Notes: generated by a model not told the origin, from the letters alone. A stretch of DNA of 64,000 nucleotides from Hoeflea sp. IMCC20628 (GCF_001011155.1 NZ_CP011479.1:700501-764500); one strand, 5' to 3'; positions 27,493 to 37,587 are shown, counted from the first letter of the stretch. Translations and numbers: made by a program.

Positions 27493-28596
27493 TTAGATGG
27501 TGGCTGGCCGATAGATGATGTCTGGCGTGATGTCGTCCAATGTGCGGCATCCGGTCAGCATCATGGCGATCTCGAGTTCGTCGCGCAGCAGTCTGAGCAC
27601 ATGGCTGACACCGGCAGCACCGGCGACAGTCAGGCCGGCAATCACCGGGCGCCCGACAAGCACTGCTGAAGCCCCCAGCGCCAGCGCCTTCAGGACATCG
27701 GTGCCGCGCCGCACGCCGCCATCCATCAACACCGGAACAGCCCCGTCGATTGCCCTGACGATGGCAGGCAGCAATGTGATGGTGGCCGGCATGGTGTCGA
27801 GCACCCGGCCGCCATGGTTGGAGACGATGATGGCGCTGGCACCGGCTTCGACAGCCTGCCGCGCATCACCCGGGTGGACGATGCCTTTGACAATCACCGG
27901 CAGGGGTGAGTTCCGGCACAGCCATTCCACATCCGCCCATCCCGGTGCGACATCGGCGATGCGGTCAAAAAGGATCGATTCGCCTTGCTCCAGTGGCGCG
28001 AAGCGAGGGACGGGCATGTTTGCGAGATTGACCGCCGAGACTTCCACCGGAAGCCGGAAGCCTGTGCGGGTTTCGCGATCGCGGACACCCTGAACCGGGG
28101 CGTCGACTGTCAGCACGATTGCAGTGAAACCAAGCTCAGCCATTCGCTGCACAAGATCGAGATTGGCGGCGCGTGACGGACCCCAGTAAAGCTGAAACCA
28201 GCCGCAGCCAGCACTGGCAGCGCGGACCTCGGCAGCATCAATGCTGCTTTGCGCGCTCAGCACCATGGCTGTGTCCTGGGCGGCGGCTCCGATCGCCGTC
28301 GCCACTTCCCCATCGGGGTGAACCAGTTTCTGGTAAGCGACAGGCGCCACCAGAACCGGATGCGCCATAGGCTGGCCCAGCAGGGTCAGTTCGGTGGAGC
28401 CGCCGCGTACATCGCGCAGCACACGGGGCAGAAGCTCTATCGCTGAAAAGGCCTTCTGGTTGACCTCAAGCGTCAACTCATCAGCCGCGCCGCCGAAAAA
28501 ATACGCAGCCCGGTCGGCGCTCAGCATGTGGCGGGCCTGGCTCTCGTAATCGCGCAAGGTTGGTTGCAATGCTGCAGATGTCTGTTCCGAGGTCAT
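27493..28596 (-). CDS. FMN-dependent alpha-hydroxy-acid oxidising protein
   Basis: 367 residues of the LldD/glycolate oxidase superfamily. It has the N-terminal region, the LVAPVAYQKL and VLTVDAPVQG blocks, the active-site His in SNHGGRVLDT and the C-terminal DGGVRRGTDVLKALALGA FMN-phosphate site. It oxidises an L-2-hydroxy acid to the 2-oxo acid with FMN. The gene starts inside the hemP stop (4-bp overlap), so it shares the haem/iron-regulated transcript. A 2-hydroxy-acid substrate is the general family role; the iron link is positional. Confidence 0.9.
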   Translation of the reverse strand: MTSEQTSAALQPTLRDYESQARHMLSADRAAYFFGGAADELTLEVNQKAFSAIELLPRVLRDVRGGSTELTLLGQPMAHPVLVAPVAYQKLVHPDGEVATAIGAAAQDTAMVLSAQSSIDAAEVRAASAGCGWFQLYWGPSRAANLDLVQRMAELGFTAIVLTVDAPVQGVRDRETRTGFRLPVEVSAVNLANMPVPRFAPLEQGESILFDRIADVAPGWADVEWLCRNSPLPVIVKGIVHPGDARQAVEAGASAIIVSNHGGRVLDTMPATITLLPAIVRAIDGAVPVLMDGGVRRGTDVLKALALGASAVLVGRPVIAGLTVAGAAGVSHVLRLLRDELEIAMMLTGCRTLDDITPDIIYRPATI

Positions 28597-28808
28597 TTGT
28601 TGAGAATGAGCTTGCCCTGACGGGTGATGCGCAAGCGGTAGAGCGAGCCTTCATGGGATATGGTGATCTCCCGGCGGCTTCCAAACAATGTGCTTGAAGC
28701 AATTGCCTCGGCCGGGCCGTCTGGGTTCGGGGCCAAAGGAGGATCTGCCTGGGGTGCAGGCAGCTCTGATTGTGGAGGAACCGGCGCTTGGCTATCGGAT
28801 TTACGCAT
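28593..28808 (-). CDS. hemP: Hemin uptake protein HemP/HmuP
   Basis: 71 residues. The C-terminal 35 residues carry the HemP motif (SSTLFGSRREITISHEGSLY and then RLRITRQGKLIL). The first 35 residues are Pro-rich and not conserved. HmuP-type proteins in rhizobia are needed for expression of haem-receptor genes, possibly by acting as a small regulator. The 28879-28893 TGA-N9-TCA site lies upstream. It overlaps the oxidase gene start, an unusual partner. Confidence 0.88.
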   Translation of the reverse strand: MRKSDSQAPVPPQSELPAPQADPPLAPNPDGPAEAIASSTLFGSRREITISHEGSLYRLRITRQGKLILNK

Positions 28809-28878
28809 GAATGATACTCGAACTGCTGCTGGATTCGCCCAGCCGCTCAGGCGGCGTGGAAGACGTCTCTAAAATACA

Positions 28879-28893
28879 TGACAAAAATACTCA
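28879..28893 (-). promoter_or_regulatory. Candidate RirA-type iron operator upstream of hemP
   Basis: TGACAAAAATACTCA is an exact TGA-N9-TCA, about 70 bp before the hemP ATG in an AT-rich promoter segment. The fixed triplets match the IRO pattern but the inner arms are less symmetric than at 21847. Iron function of hemP supports the call. Confidence 0.6.
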
Positions 28894-29111
28894 TATTTAT
28901 TTTTGACATACATGTCCACCGCTTAGGTGCGCATAAAGCCAAGTTCTTCCGATCGCAGGGCCTGCACAGAAACTGCCGATCACCAGGATTGGTTGCTGTT
29001 GTCTTCTGGCTCTCAGACGGGATTGATCCCTGTCAAAGCGCCGGCGCTTATATTGCGTACTGATGATGTATGCGTCGGCAGGATCGTCTGGCGCCGGAAA
29101 AGGAGCTCGAA

Positions 29112-29318
29112 ATGTTCAAGTCAAATGTTGGCAGTGTCGACCGCGGAATCCGCATCCTTGCTGGATTGGTTCTGCTTGCGATGTTCTTTATCTACCAGGA
29201 TGCTTCATGGCGCTATTTCACGCTGATCGGCATCATTCCACTGTTCACCGGCCTGTTCGGCACCTGCCCGCTCTATTCGATTTTCGGGCTGTCGACCTGC
29301 CCGATCAAGAAAACCTGA
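29112..29318 (+). CDS. DUF2892 small inner-membrane protein
   Basis: 68 residues from the ATG with AAAGGAGCTCGAA upstream. Two membrane helices (RILAGLVLLAMFFIY and YFTLIGIIPLFTGLFG) flank a short loop, then CPLYSIFGLSTC ends with two Cys residues that may be redox-active. The look is that of the YgaP-like DUF2892 family. Function not known. It lies alone between divergent hemP and a membrane hydrolase gene. Confidence 0.85.
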   Translation: MFKSNVGSVDRGIRILAGLVLLAMFFIYQDASWRYFTLIGIIPLFTGLFGTCPLYSIFGLSTCPIKKT

Positions 29319-29347
29319 CCGGCGGCTTTTCCGCTGCGTAGGGGCAT

Positions 29348-29371
29348 AGGACCTGTGCATTTGCAGGTCCT
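29348..29371. terminator. Hairpin between convergent genes
   Basis: AGGACCTG and CAGGTCCT form an 8-bp stem with an 8-base loop between the DUF2892 stop and the convergent membrane gene. The U-run is weak, so the terminator call is modest. Confidence 0.45.
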
Positions 29372-29387
29372 TGCGCGCCCACCGCGG

Positions 29388-30047
29388 TTAAACCCATTGC
29401 GTCATGGGGATGAGCGTGAGCGCTGCCGACGCATTATGTTCACTGTGTCCGCCCAGCAGCACAAACCAGACATAGGGTACTGCGTAAGTCAGCACTGCCA
29501 AAGCCAGAATGGCGCGGATGATTTTTGCCTGGAACCGCCTCCACAGGATGACGATCAGGGTCAGTCCCAGAAGCAGCTCGATCACTGAAACGATATTGCC
29601 GTAATAGCGCGGATCCCAATAGGAAATTGGTGACACGAACCGCCATTGCGAGAACGGCACAAAATGGGCATGCCCGTCATTGACGTGAAACGGCAGATCC
29701 CCCAGCAGATGGGTGATCGCTGCCAGGGCAAACAGCGTCAGCACCGAGGAAAGCCCGGCGAGAACGAGTGGTCCGCGCGGCAGCAGCAAGCCCAGCAGAA
29801 GCAGCCCGGAAAACAGCGGCAGCGAGTTCATCCAGTCAATCGCGGTGAGCCAGGGCGGGTTGAAGTACCAGCTTGACCAGACTTCGGATTCAGGCGCGCC
29901 AATCAGTTTTGACCAGCCGAACATCACAAAGATGACTGCGTCGGGAAGAAGGGCCCCGGCGATGACAGCGGCATTGCCGACACGGTTCTCCCGGCCCGGC
30001 CGGGCAAGCAAGGCAGTGGCAAGCAATAAATGGGTCTGCGTGTTCAT
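29388..30047 (-). CDS. Membrane-bound metal-dependent hydrolase-like protein (YdjM/DUF457-like)
   Basis: 219 residues with about five hydrophobic helices. The early MNTQTHLLLATALL and GALLPDAVIF segments and the central ITHLLGDLPFHVNDGHAH give His and Asp residues in the pattern of YdjM/DUF457 proteins, which are predicted metal hydrolases. No substrate is known. It is read toward the DUF2892 gene, alone in its transcription unit; the ychF gene lies upstream on the same strand, 111 bp away. Confidence 0.75.
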   Translation of the reverse strand: MNTQTHLLLATALLARPGRENRVGNAAVIAGALLPDAVIFVMFGWSKLIGAPESEVWSSWYFNPPWLTAIDWMNSLPLFSGLLLLGLLLPRGPLVLAGLSSVLTLFALAAITHLLGDLPFHVNDGHAHFVPFSQWRFVSPISYWDPRYYGNIVSVIELLLGLTLIVILWRRFQAKIIRAILALAVLTYAVPYVWFVLLGGHSEHNASAALTLIPMTQWV

Positions 30048-30158
30048 CGTGGGAACCTGAACCTGTATTCAAAATGGCGCAAGCGCACCAATCCCGATTA
30101 CGCCAACAATGCCGTTAGCGTAATCCGGTTAATGGTCTGAAGCCGCAGAGATGGCTGC

Positions 30159-31262
30159 TCAGGTGTTGAAGCGGAAGTGGATGACGTCGCCGTCAAGAAC
30201 CACGTATTCCTTGCCTTCATCGCGCGCCTTGCCGGCTTCCTTGGCAGGGACTTCTCCGCCGAGCGTCACATAGTCGTCATAGGCGATGGTGAAGGCGCGG
30301 ATGAAGCCGCGTTCGAAATCGGTGTGGATGACGCCGGCGGCGGCCGGGGCCTTGGTGCCGCGCTCGATGGTCCAGGCGCGGGTTTCCTTGGGGCCGACGG
30401 TGAAATAGGTGATCAGGTCAAGCAGGCTGTAGCCGGCGCGGATCAGGCGATCAAGGCCTGCTTCTTCCAGTCCGAGCGCTGCAAGATATTCTTGGCTTTC
30501 CTCGTCCGGCAACTGCGCCACTTCGGATTCGATGGCCGCGGAAATGACGATGCTCTCGGCACCCTGTTCGGCTGCCATCTTGGCGACAGCCTCGGTGTGG
30601 GCATTGCCGTCGACTGCATCGGCTTCAGAGACGTTGCAGACATAAAGCACCGGGTGCGCGGTCAGAAGGTTGAGGCCCCTGAGGATCTCCAGGTCTTCGT
30701 CGGCCAGTCCCTTGAGCATGGTGCGGACCGGCTTGCCCTCCTGCAGCAGCTTCAGCGAAGCTTCCATCATCGGCAGCACCGTCATCGATTCCTTGTCCTT
30801 GGAGGCGGCGCGCTTGCGGGTCTGCTCGGTGCGGCGCTCGAGGCTCTCGAGGTCGGAGATCATCAGCTCGGTTTCGATGGTGTCGGCATCGCTGACCGGG
30901 TCAATGCGACCCTCGACATGGGTGATGTCGTCATCTTCAAAGCAGCGCAGCACGTGAACGATGGCGTCGACTTCGCGGATATTGGCCAAAAACTTGTTGC
31001 CCAGGCCTTCACCCTTGGAGGCGCCGCGGACAAGGCCGGCAATATCGACGAAGGCGATGCGGGTCGGGATGATCTCTTTCGACCCGGCCACTTCGGCGAG
31101 CTTGCGCATACGCGGATCGGGTACGGCAACTTCACCGGTGTTGGGCTCAATGGTGCAGAACGGATAGTTGGCCGCCTGCGCGGCAGCCGTCCGTGTCAGT
31201 GCGTTGAACAGTGTGGACTTGCCGACATTAGGCAGCCCGACGATGCCGCATTTGAAACCCAT
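30159..31262 (-). CDS. ychF: Redox-regulated ATPase YchF
   Basis: 367 residues from the ATG at 31262. OBG-like signatures are [21 protein letters not shown] (G1), the switch region [19 protein letters not shown] and the C-terminal TGS-type domain ending [15 protein letters not shown]. The NxxE-type specificity (VCNVSEAD) favours ATP over GTP. It binds ribosomes and affects stress response. An 8-bp hairpin (30096-30125) follows the stop and may end the transcript. Confidence 0.95.
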   Translation of the reverse strand: MGFKCGIVGLPNVGKSTLFNALTRTAAAQAANYPFCTIEPNTGEVAVPDPRMRKLAEVAGSKEIIPTRIAFVDIAGLVRGASKGEGLGNKFLANIREVDAIVHVLRCFEDDDITHVEGRIDPVSDADTIETELMISDLESLERRTEQTRKRAASKDKESMTVLPMMEASLKLLQEGKPVRTMLKGLADEDLEILRGLNLLTAHPVLYVCNVSEADAVDGNAHTEAVAKMAAEQGAESIVISAAIESEVAQLPDEESQEYLAALGLEEAGLDRLIRAGYSLLDLITYFTVGPKETRAWTIERGTKAPAAAGVIHTDFERGFIRAFTIAYDDYVTLGGEVPAKEAGKARDEGKEYVVLDGDVIHFRFNT

Positions 31263-31414
31263 GGAATTGCTCGTCTCGTGTCTGAAAGGGGAATTGCCGC
31301 AGGCTATGCGGGAAAGGGCCGCCAGGGTCAAGTGCCGCTCGCAATTGTCAGGATCAACATGATGGAAAGGTTCTTGTGCAACCTTGTTGTTTGTCCAATC
31401 CGGGAGTGACCGTC

Positions 31415-31789
31415 ATGGAAACCGAACTTGCCACCTGGCATTTTGCAGTCGCGGGAGTGATTTTCGCGATTCTTGGCGTGCTTGCCCACACTGTCCGGGC
31501 GGTGTTCAACGTGTTTCCCGACAAGATTTCTGATACCCCGACAGTCAATATCCTGGTGTCAGGCGGTTACAGCTGGGGCGATTATCTCTGGGGTGTCGAG
31601 TTTGATGATGCGGGATATTATCGCCTCGACAGCCTGAAGAACCTGCGACTGTCGGTTACATTTATGGTCTTTGGCGGTCTTGGCGTCATGGTACTGGTCG
31701 ACGGGGCCGGACTGGGTATAGCAACGCTGATCGAAGCCGGAATTCGCGGCTTTGTCGATCTGTTCTGGCAGCGCATTGCCGAATTGTGA
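31415..31789 (+). CDS. Hypothetical membrane protein
   Basis: 124 residues from the ATG at 31415, preceded by GGGAGTGACCGTC. An N-terminal helix (FAVAGVIFAILGVLAHTV) and a later hydrophobic segment (LSVTFMVFGGLGVMVLVDG) suggest two membrane spans; the central part contains SGGYSWGDYLWGVEFDD. No family recognised. It is divergent from ychF and converges with pth. Confidence 0.6.
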   Translation: METELATWHFAVAGVIFAILGVLAHTVRAVFNVFPDKISDTPTVNILVSGGYSWGDYLWGVEFDDAGYYRLDSLKNLRLSVTFMVFGGLGVMVLVDGAGLGIATLIEAGIRGFVDLFWQRIAEL

Positions 31790-31818
31790 TCCAGGCTGAA
31801 GCGTTCCGGCCCGGCTGG

Positions 31819-32556
31819 TCAGTCCTTGTTGCCGAACAGTTTTTTCAACATATCGGCCATCGGGCCTGATGTTGGCAGTATTTTTGGCTGTGCGGAGTTG
31901 TGCGCCTGGCGGATGTGGGATTTTGCTGTTGGAGCCGGCTTTGTGCCAGCGGCGTCAGCTTTTGCCGGTTTGGCAGGCTTGGGTGTCGCCGTGCCGGTAA
32001 CCATCGCAAATTTGTTGAGAAAGCCTGCGTCATCGCCACTGGCGATCAGGTCCGCATGGTCGGCAATGGCATCGAGCAGCGGCTGCAGCCATTCCTGATC
32101 CGACTTGGCGAAATCGCCCAGCACATGCGGATTGACGCGGTCCTTGTGCCCGGGATGGCCGATGCCGATCCTGAGCCGCTTGTAGTCCTTGCCGCAATGG
32201 GCGTCGATGGATTTGAGCCCGTTATGGCCGCCATTGCCGCCACCGGTCTTGAGCTTGAGCTTGCCCGGGGCAAGATCGAGTTCGTCATGCATGACGATGA
32301 TGTCGGCAGGCGAGAGCTTGTAGAACCGCATGGCTTCGCCGACGCTGTCGCCCGACAGGTTCATGAAGGTCATCGGTTTGAGCAGCAGCACTTTGTCGCC
32401 GGCAAGGGTGCCTTCGGCGATTTCACCGCGGAATTTTTTCGAAAATCCGGAAAACGAATGGCGGCGGGCAATTGCGTCCGCCGCCATAAATCCGACATTG
32501 TGCCGGTTCCTGGCGTATTGGGGTCCGGGATTTCCAAGGCCTACGATCAGCAACAT
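31819..32556 (-). CDS. pth: Peptidyl-tRNA hydrolase
   Basis: 245 residues. Catalytic elements are [20 protein letters not shown] (Asn and the catalytic His), [11 protein letters not shown] and the substrate-groove [12 protein letters not shown]. It frees tRNAs from stalled peptidyl-tRNA. The last ~55 residues are an Ala/Lys/Pro-rich tail ([15 protein letters not shown]) beyond the E. coli length. It follows rplY by 33 bp; these two translation genes are neighbours in many rhizobia. Confidence 0.95.
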   Translation of the reverse strand: MLLIVGLGNPGPQYARNRHNVGFMAADAIARRHSFSGFSKKFRGEIAEGTLAGDKVLLLKPMTFMNLSGDSVGEAMRFYKLSPADIIVMHDELDLAPGKLKLKTGGGNGGHNGLKSIDAHCGKDYKRLRIGIGHPGHKDRVNPHVLGDFAKSDQEWLQPLLDAIADHADLIASGDDAGFLNKFAMVTGTATPKPAKPAKADAAGTKPAPTAKSHIRQAHNSAQPKILPTSGPMADMLKKLFGNKD

Positions 32557-32589
32557 GGAGCCTGTTCCTCAATAATGTGCCAGGACAGC

Positions 32590-33234
32590 TTATTCTTCGC
32601 TGTCGCCTTCAGCTGCATCTTCAGCAGCATCGTCGTCGCCAGCGGCATTGTCGTCGCTCTTCAGGCCGGCTGGCGATGCAATCGTTGCGATGGTGAAATC
32701 GCGATCGGTGATCGTCGGCTCGACGCCTTCAGGCAGCGTGACATGCGAGATGTGAATGCCGTCGCCGATTTCGAGACCGGTAAGGTCAACGTGGATCGAA
32801 TCCGGAATCGCATTGGCCGGGCAGTGGAACTCGACCGTGTGACGCACGACGTTGAGAACGCCGCCGCGCTTGAGGCCGGGGGACTTCTCTTCGTTTGCGA
32901 AGTGAACCGGAACATCCACAGTCACCTGGGTGTTCTTCGACACGCGCAGGAAATCGACGTGCAAGATGAAATCGCGCACCGGATCAAGCTGAATGTCCTT
33001 GGGCAGCACGCTGTACTTCTTGCCTTCGACCTCAATGGTCGCAAGCGTGGTGAAGAAACCGCCCGCATGCATCTTCTTGGTGATTTCATTGCGCGAGAGC
33101 GCGATGGAAACCGGGTCTTTCTTGTCACCATAGATGACAGCGGGAATCAAACCGTTGCGGCGAAGTTCACGGGCGGACCCCTTACCAACCCGTTCGCGCG
33201 CCTCGGCCTTTAGCTCATATGCAACTTTGCTCAT
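32590..33234 (-). CDS. rplY: 50S ribosomal protein L25/general stress protein Ctc
   Basis: 214 residues from the ATG at 33234; the frame is open further upstream but unlike the family. The L25 domain begins [20 protein letters not shown] and includes [15 protein letters not shown], and the TL5-type C-terminal domain ends in an acidic tail ([15 protein letters not shown]). It binds 5S rRNA. GGACTTGCC lies upstream of the start. It is divergent from the chromate operon across 302 bp. Confidence 0.94.
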   Translation of the reverse strand: MSKVAYELKAEARERVGKGSARELRRNGLIPAVIYGDKKDPVSIALSRNEITKKMHAGGFFTTLATIEVEGKKYSVLPKDIQLDPVRDFILHVDFLRVSKNTQVTVDVPVHFANEEKSPGLKRGGVLNVVRHTVEFHCPANAIPDSIHVDLTGLEIGDGIHISHVTLPEGVEPTITDRDFTIATIASPAGLKSDDNAAGDDDAAEDAAEGDSEE

Positions 33235-33445
33235 GGCAAGTCCTTTCGAGGTTCTAATCTGGGGCTGTTTTATGGTGACCGGCTTGTGCTGGTCCCAAAA
33301 AACATCAAGCGCCGTTGCCGGCGCCTCATCCGCGTTGCCTCCAAGGGTGTCTGCACGGACGTCGCCGCTATAGCCGAGCAACCGCGCGATTGCAAGCTTT
33401 TGAGCCGGTATACTGATGCCGACTTGCCGGGCAGGGATCGATGGC

Positions 33446-33536
33446 CTAAAGCTGGCGTCACGGGGTTACGGGTGGACTCCCCGGTGCAGGCGAAAGCCCA
33501 AGCTCCGCCCTTCGTATTTATGCGAAGGGGACATCC
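33446..33536 (+). ncRNA. Candidate structured 5' leader of the chromate operon (chrB-like RNA)
   Basis: The leader before the ChrB-type gene can fold into CAC-GGGG/CCCC-G-UG (33459-33486, one bulge), a GGC-GAAA-GCC tetraloop hairpin (33489-33498), and a 9-bp stem with UUUA loop (33508-33529) whose 3' arm contains GAAGGG. That arm is the Shine-Dalgarno (AAGGGG at 33525-33530), so folding would hide the ribosome site. Alphaproteobacterial chrB RNA motifs upstream of chromate-resistance genes have been reported; matching to one of them is inference. Confidence 0.5.
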
Positions 33537-34367
33537 ATTTCCAAATCCATCTCGGCACAAGAATTGTCCATACTCTCCGGCACCAGCAACTGGCCAACCG
33601 TGGTTGCTGCGACCCGCTGTTTCAAATTTGAAGAAGAGGCGCGCTCCATTGCCGGTTCGGTGTGGCGCGACCACATGCAAACCCAAGCCTGGGGCCCGGA
33701 CCTGGGCAAGCTCGGCAAGCCGATCGTGGTCTATTGCCTGCACGGTCACAATGTCAGCCAGCTGGCGGTGGCGCGGTTGCGGGCCCAGGGTTTTGACGCG
33801 CGGCATCTTGAAGGCGGTATCGACGCCTACGAGGAACTTGGCGGGCTGGTGCTCAAACAGCGAGGGCCGGAGGTGCCGTTGCTGCTGCCGCAGCCGACAC
33901 GGTGGATTAGCAGCGGAAGGCCCGGGATCGATGGCCTCGGCTTTGCATGGCTGGTGCGCCGGTTCATTGATCCATTGGCGGAGTTTCACTTTGTCGAAGC
34001 CGAATGGGTGGCCGATATCGCCGCGGAGATGGGCGCGATTGCCTTTGATGTCGAGGGTGCTGATTACGGCTGTCACGGTGCGAATTGTGAGCGTGGCAGT
34101 GTCGATGCCTTGCTCGAGTCGTTTGCGATCACAGACCCGGCCTTGCAATATCTGGCCCGCATCATCAGCGGTGCGGAGAGCTCCCAATTGGAGCTTGAGC
34201 CGCAATCGGCCGGGCTTTTGGCGATTTTGGCTGGATTGTCATCCTTGCAAGATGATGATCTGGCAATGCTCGAACAAGCCATGCTGATATATGACGCGCT
34301 GTTTGCCTGGTGCCGTCATGTCAGCCATCAGAGCCACAGCCCGGCTTCGGAAAGAGTTGCCTCATGA
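33537..34367 (+). CDS. chrB: Chromate resistance protein, rhodanese-like plus ChrB domain
   Basis: 276 residues if initiated at ATT 33537, with AAGGGG six bases before it; the next in-frame candidate, TTG 33564, has no ribosome site and would drop the first family block (ISAQELSILSGT). N-terminal part is a rhodanese-like fold with Cys in VVYCLHGHN. The C-terminal half (GRPGIDGLGFAWLVRRFIDP, then FDVEG... and GSVDALLESFAI) is a ChrB domain. ChrB proteins act as chromate-responsive regulators or accessory factors of ChrA. The stop overlaps the chrA ATG. Confidence 0.75.
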   Translation: MSKSISAQELSILSGTSNWPTVVAATRCFKFEEEARSIAGSVWRDHMQTQAWGPDLGKLGKPIVVYCLHGHNVSQLAVARLRAQGFDARHLEGGIDAYEELGGLVLKQRGPEVPLLLPQPTRWISSGRPGIDGLGFAWLVRRFIDPLAEFHFVEAEWVADIAAEMGAIAFDVEGADYGCHGANCERGSVDALLESFAITDPALQYLARIISGAESSQLELEPQSAGLLAILAGLSSLQDDDLAMLEQAMLIYDALFAWCRHVSHQSHSPASERVAS

Positions 34368-35680
34368 GTTTCATATCTTCTCCCTCGTGGACCGAGATGT
34401 TTCGCGTCTTTGGCCGCATCGGACTGTTGTCCTTCGGCGGTCCGGCCGGGCAGATCGCGCTGATGCACCGCGAACTGGTCGAGGAACGCAACTGGCTGGA
34501 TGAGCCACGGTTTCTGCATGCGCTGAATTTCTGCATGCTGTTGCCGGGACCTGAGGCCATGCAACTGGCGACCTATTCGGGCTGGTTGCTGCGCGGGGTT
34601 CGCGGCGGATTGCTGGCGGGGCTGTTGTTCATTCTGCCCGGTTTCGCTGTGATCATGGCGCTGTCGGCTGTCTATTTTCACTATGGTGACCTGCCGGTGG
34701 TGGCTGGTGTTCTGTTCGGGCTCAAGGCGGCGGTGCTGGCCATTGTCGTCGAAGCGCTGCTCAGAGTGTCGAAACGGGCGCTCAAGACCCGGTTTGCCTG
34801 GGTGCTGGCGGTTTTCGCCTTCGTTGCCATTGCATTCCTCAAACTGCCGTTCCCGCTGATTGTTCTGGGGGCGGGCGTCATTGGCATCCTCGCGTCAATC
34901 ATGGGCCGTACAAAGCAAGATGGCATGGCGGCTGAAGACAATGGGGACCGGGCGGTGAAGCTGCCGGGCCTCACCGGGCCGACCTTGCGGACACTTGCAG
35001 TCTGGGGAGCGATCTGGCTCGCGCCGCTGGCCTTGCTGCTGATTTTGCCCGGCGTGCCCGAGACCTTTGCCGCGATGGCGCTGTTTTTCTCCAATGCGGC
35101 CATTGTCACCTTCGGCGGCGCCTATGCGGTGCTTGCCTATGTCGGTCAGCAAGCGGTCGAGGTGCATGGCTGGCTGGTGCCGGGGGACATGCTGGCCGGG
35201 CTGGGACTGGCGGAAACCACACCGGGGCCGCTGATTTTGGTGCTGGTGTTTGTCGGGTTTCTCGGCGGGGCGCGGGAGGCCGGTCTGGATCCAATGACCG
35301 GCGGGCTGCTCGGTGGATCGCTGGCGCTGTTTTTCACCTTCGCGCCGTGCTTTCTGTGGATCTTCGCAGGTGCGCCGCATATCGAGCGGTTGCGCTCGGT
35401 CAGATGGCTGTCAGCCGGATTGTCGGCGATCACAGCGGCCGTGGTCGGGGTGATCTCAAATCTGGCGGTCTGGTTTGCGCTGCACGTGCTGTTCGGGAAT
35501 GTGGGGGAGGTGGAGTTCGGACCGCTTGTGCTGCCGGTGCCCGATCTTTCCAGCCTGAACGCCGCCGCTCTCGCCATCGCGCTTGGGGCGGGCGTGGCTT
35601 TGCTGCGCTTTCATCTCAATCTGTTTCTGGTTCTCGGAGCCGCGACGCTTGCAGGCATCGCGGTCATTCTGATCGCCTGA
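34364..35680 (+). CDS. chrA: Chromate efflux transporter ChrA
   Basis: 438 residues, starting in the ATGA overlap with chrB. Two homologous CHR modules of the chromate ion transporter family are seen: FGGPAGQIALMHRELV with LLPGPEAMQLATYSGW in the first, and FGGAYAVLAYVGQQAVE with LAETTPGPLILVLVFVGF in the second. About 10-12 helices are expected. It expels chromate, lowering oxyanion toxicity. The gene pair is headed by the structured leader. Confidence 0.94.
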   Translation: MSFISSPSWTEMFRVFGRIGLLSFGGPAGQIALMHRELVEERNWLDEPRFLHALNFCMLLPGPEAMQLATYSGWLLRGVRGGLLAGLLFILPGFAVIMALSAVYFHYGDLPVVAGVLFGLKAAVLAIVVEALLRVSKRALKTRFAWVLAVFAFVAIAFLKLPFPLIVLGAGVIGILASIMGRTKQDGMAAEDNGDRAVKLPGLTGPTLRTLAVWGAIWLAPLALLLILPGVPETFAAMALFFSNAAIVTFGGAYAVLAYVGQQAVEVHGWLVPGDMLAGLGLAETTPGPLILVLVFVGFLGGAREAGLDPMTGGLLGGSLALFFTFAPCFLWIFAGAPHIERLRSVRWLSAGLSAITAAVVGVISNLAVWFALHVLFGNVGEVEFGPLVLPVPDLSSLNAAALAIALGAGVALLRFHLNLFLVLGAATLAGIAVILIA

Positions 35681-35693
35681 ATGGCGGTCGGTG

Positions 35694-36626
<933 letters not shown>

Positions 36627-36867
36627 TTGGGACCGCCTGTTTTTTTCGGCCGCGTCACGCCATGTGCAGGGTCGCTCATGGGGACGGGGCGCCAACCCGT
36701 TGGTTCGCGTTTTAGCGGGGCGTCCGGTGATTGCAAGCACCCATCCGTCAAGCGCGCAATTTTTCTGTTAATTGGAACGGATTTTGGTCGGCAAACCCTT
36801 GAGCCGAAGCATTGGCTACAGCTTTGGATCGCAAGTGCCGGTCATGCCTATTGCAGGTGGTTCTGTT

Positions 36868-37470
36868 TCAAAGACCGCGCCAGGCCGTGTAATCTGCCAG
36901 GGAACGGGCGGCGACTCGCTCCATCACGTCTGCGGGCACGGATGCCCATGGATCGCCGGCGCCGCCAGGGAAGCTCTCCTGGCCTTGAATGCGATGCAAT
37001 CGCGCTCCGGTGGTGTCAAGGACGTCCCAAACGTAAAACACGGTTGTCTGGCCGTCGAAATTGTCCGCCGAGAAATATCCCTTCAGGACATGATCGCCGC
37101 CATTATCGGATGCGCTCAGGATCGCGAGGCCGCGATTGCGCGCCTCGACAGCCAATTGCCGCGACAAGGGCGTGACGGCATTCACAGGCGCTCCAATGAC
37201 GGGCATGAAGCGGATGCGGCCGCGCACTTGCCCGCCAGCGAGTGAAACCGGTGCCTGTGCCGCCGGATCTGCCGGGGTTTGTGATCCCGCCACCGAGCCT
37301 GGCGCGTTTGCAAACACCTCAGTGGTGGCAGAGGATGAAAGCCCGGCGTTTTCAGACGAGGCCTGCTGATCTCCGGGAATCGGCTGAAGGGTCTGCTCTG
37401 TGCTGTTGCAACCGGCAACCGCAATGGCCAATGCGCATAAAGCGCCGATAATTTTGATGCCTTGCATCAT
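36868..37470 (-). CDS. Hypothetical lipoprotein
   Basis: 200 residues. Signal peptide and lipobox ALAIAVAGC (Cys at residue 21) indicate lipidation at the membrane. An extended low-complexity region (Ser/Gln/Ala/Pro, residues 22-75) precedes a conserved-looking C-terminal domain: VEARNRGLAILSASDNGGDH, then VFYVWDVLDTTGARLHRIQG and the final DYTAWRGL. No function is assigned; similarly sized rhizobial lipoproteins are known only as hypotheticals. The gene lies alone upstream of prs on the same strand, 241 bp apart. Confidence 0.75.
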   Translation of the reverse strand: MMQGIKIIGALCALAIAVAGCNSTEQTLQPIPGDQQASSENAGLSSSATTEVFANAPGSVAGSQTPADPAAQAPVSLAGGQVRGRIRFMPVIGAPVNAVTPLSRQLAVEARNRGLAILSASDNGGDHVLKGYFSADNFDGQTTVFYVWDVLDTTGARLHRIQGQESFPGGAGDPWASVPADVMERVAARSLADYTAWRGL

Positions 37471-37587
37471 GATCCCCGCCGTTTCCCCCTTTGTTATGAA
37501 ATCCCGAAGGCAAGCCTGTCAATCTTTACCGGTTCTGCTGCGGGTTCAAGCACAAGCCGGACCGGCAAGATTGGACGGGTTTGCCCG

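Noticed and set aside
30177-31409. A 410-codon frame antisense to ychF
   Set aside because: Antisense to a well-conserved gene, with no family resemblance.
33286-34287. An alternative 333-codon plus-strand frame across the chrB gene, including an ATG at 33520
   Set aside because: It is in another frame, lacks homology and begins inside the leader hairpin; the ChrB frame has clear domains.
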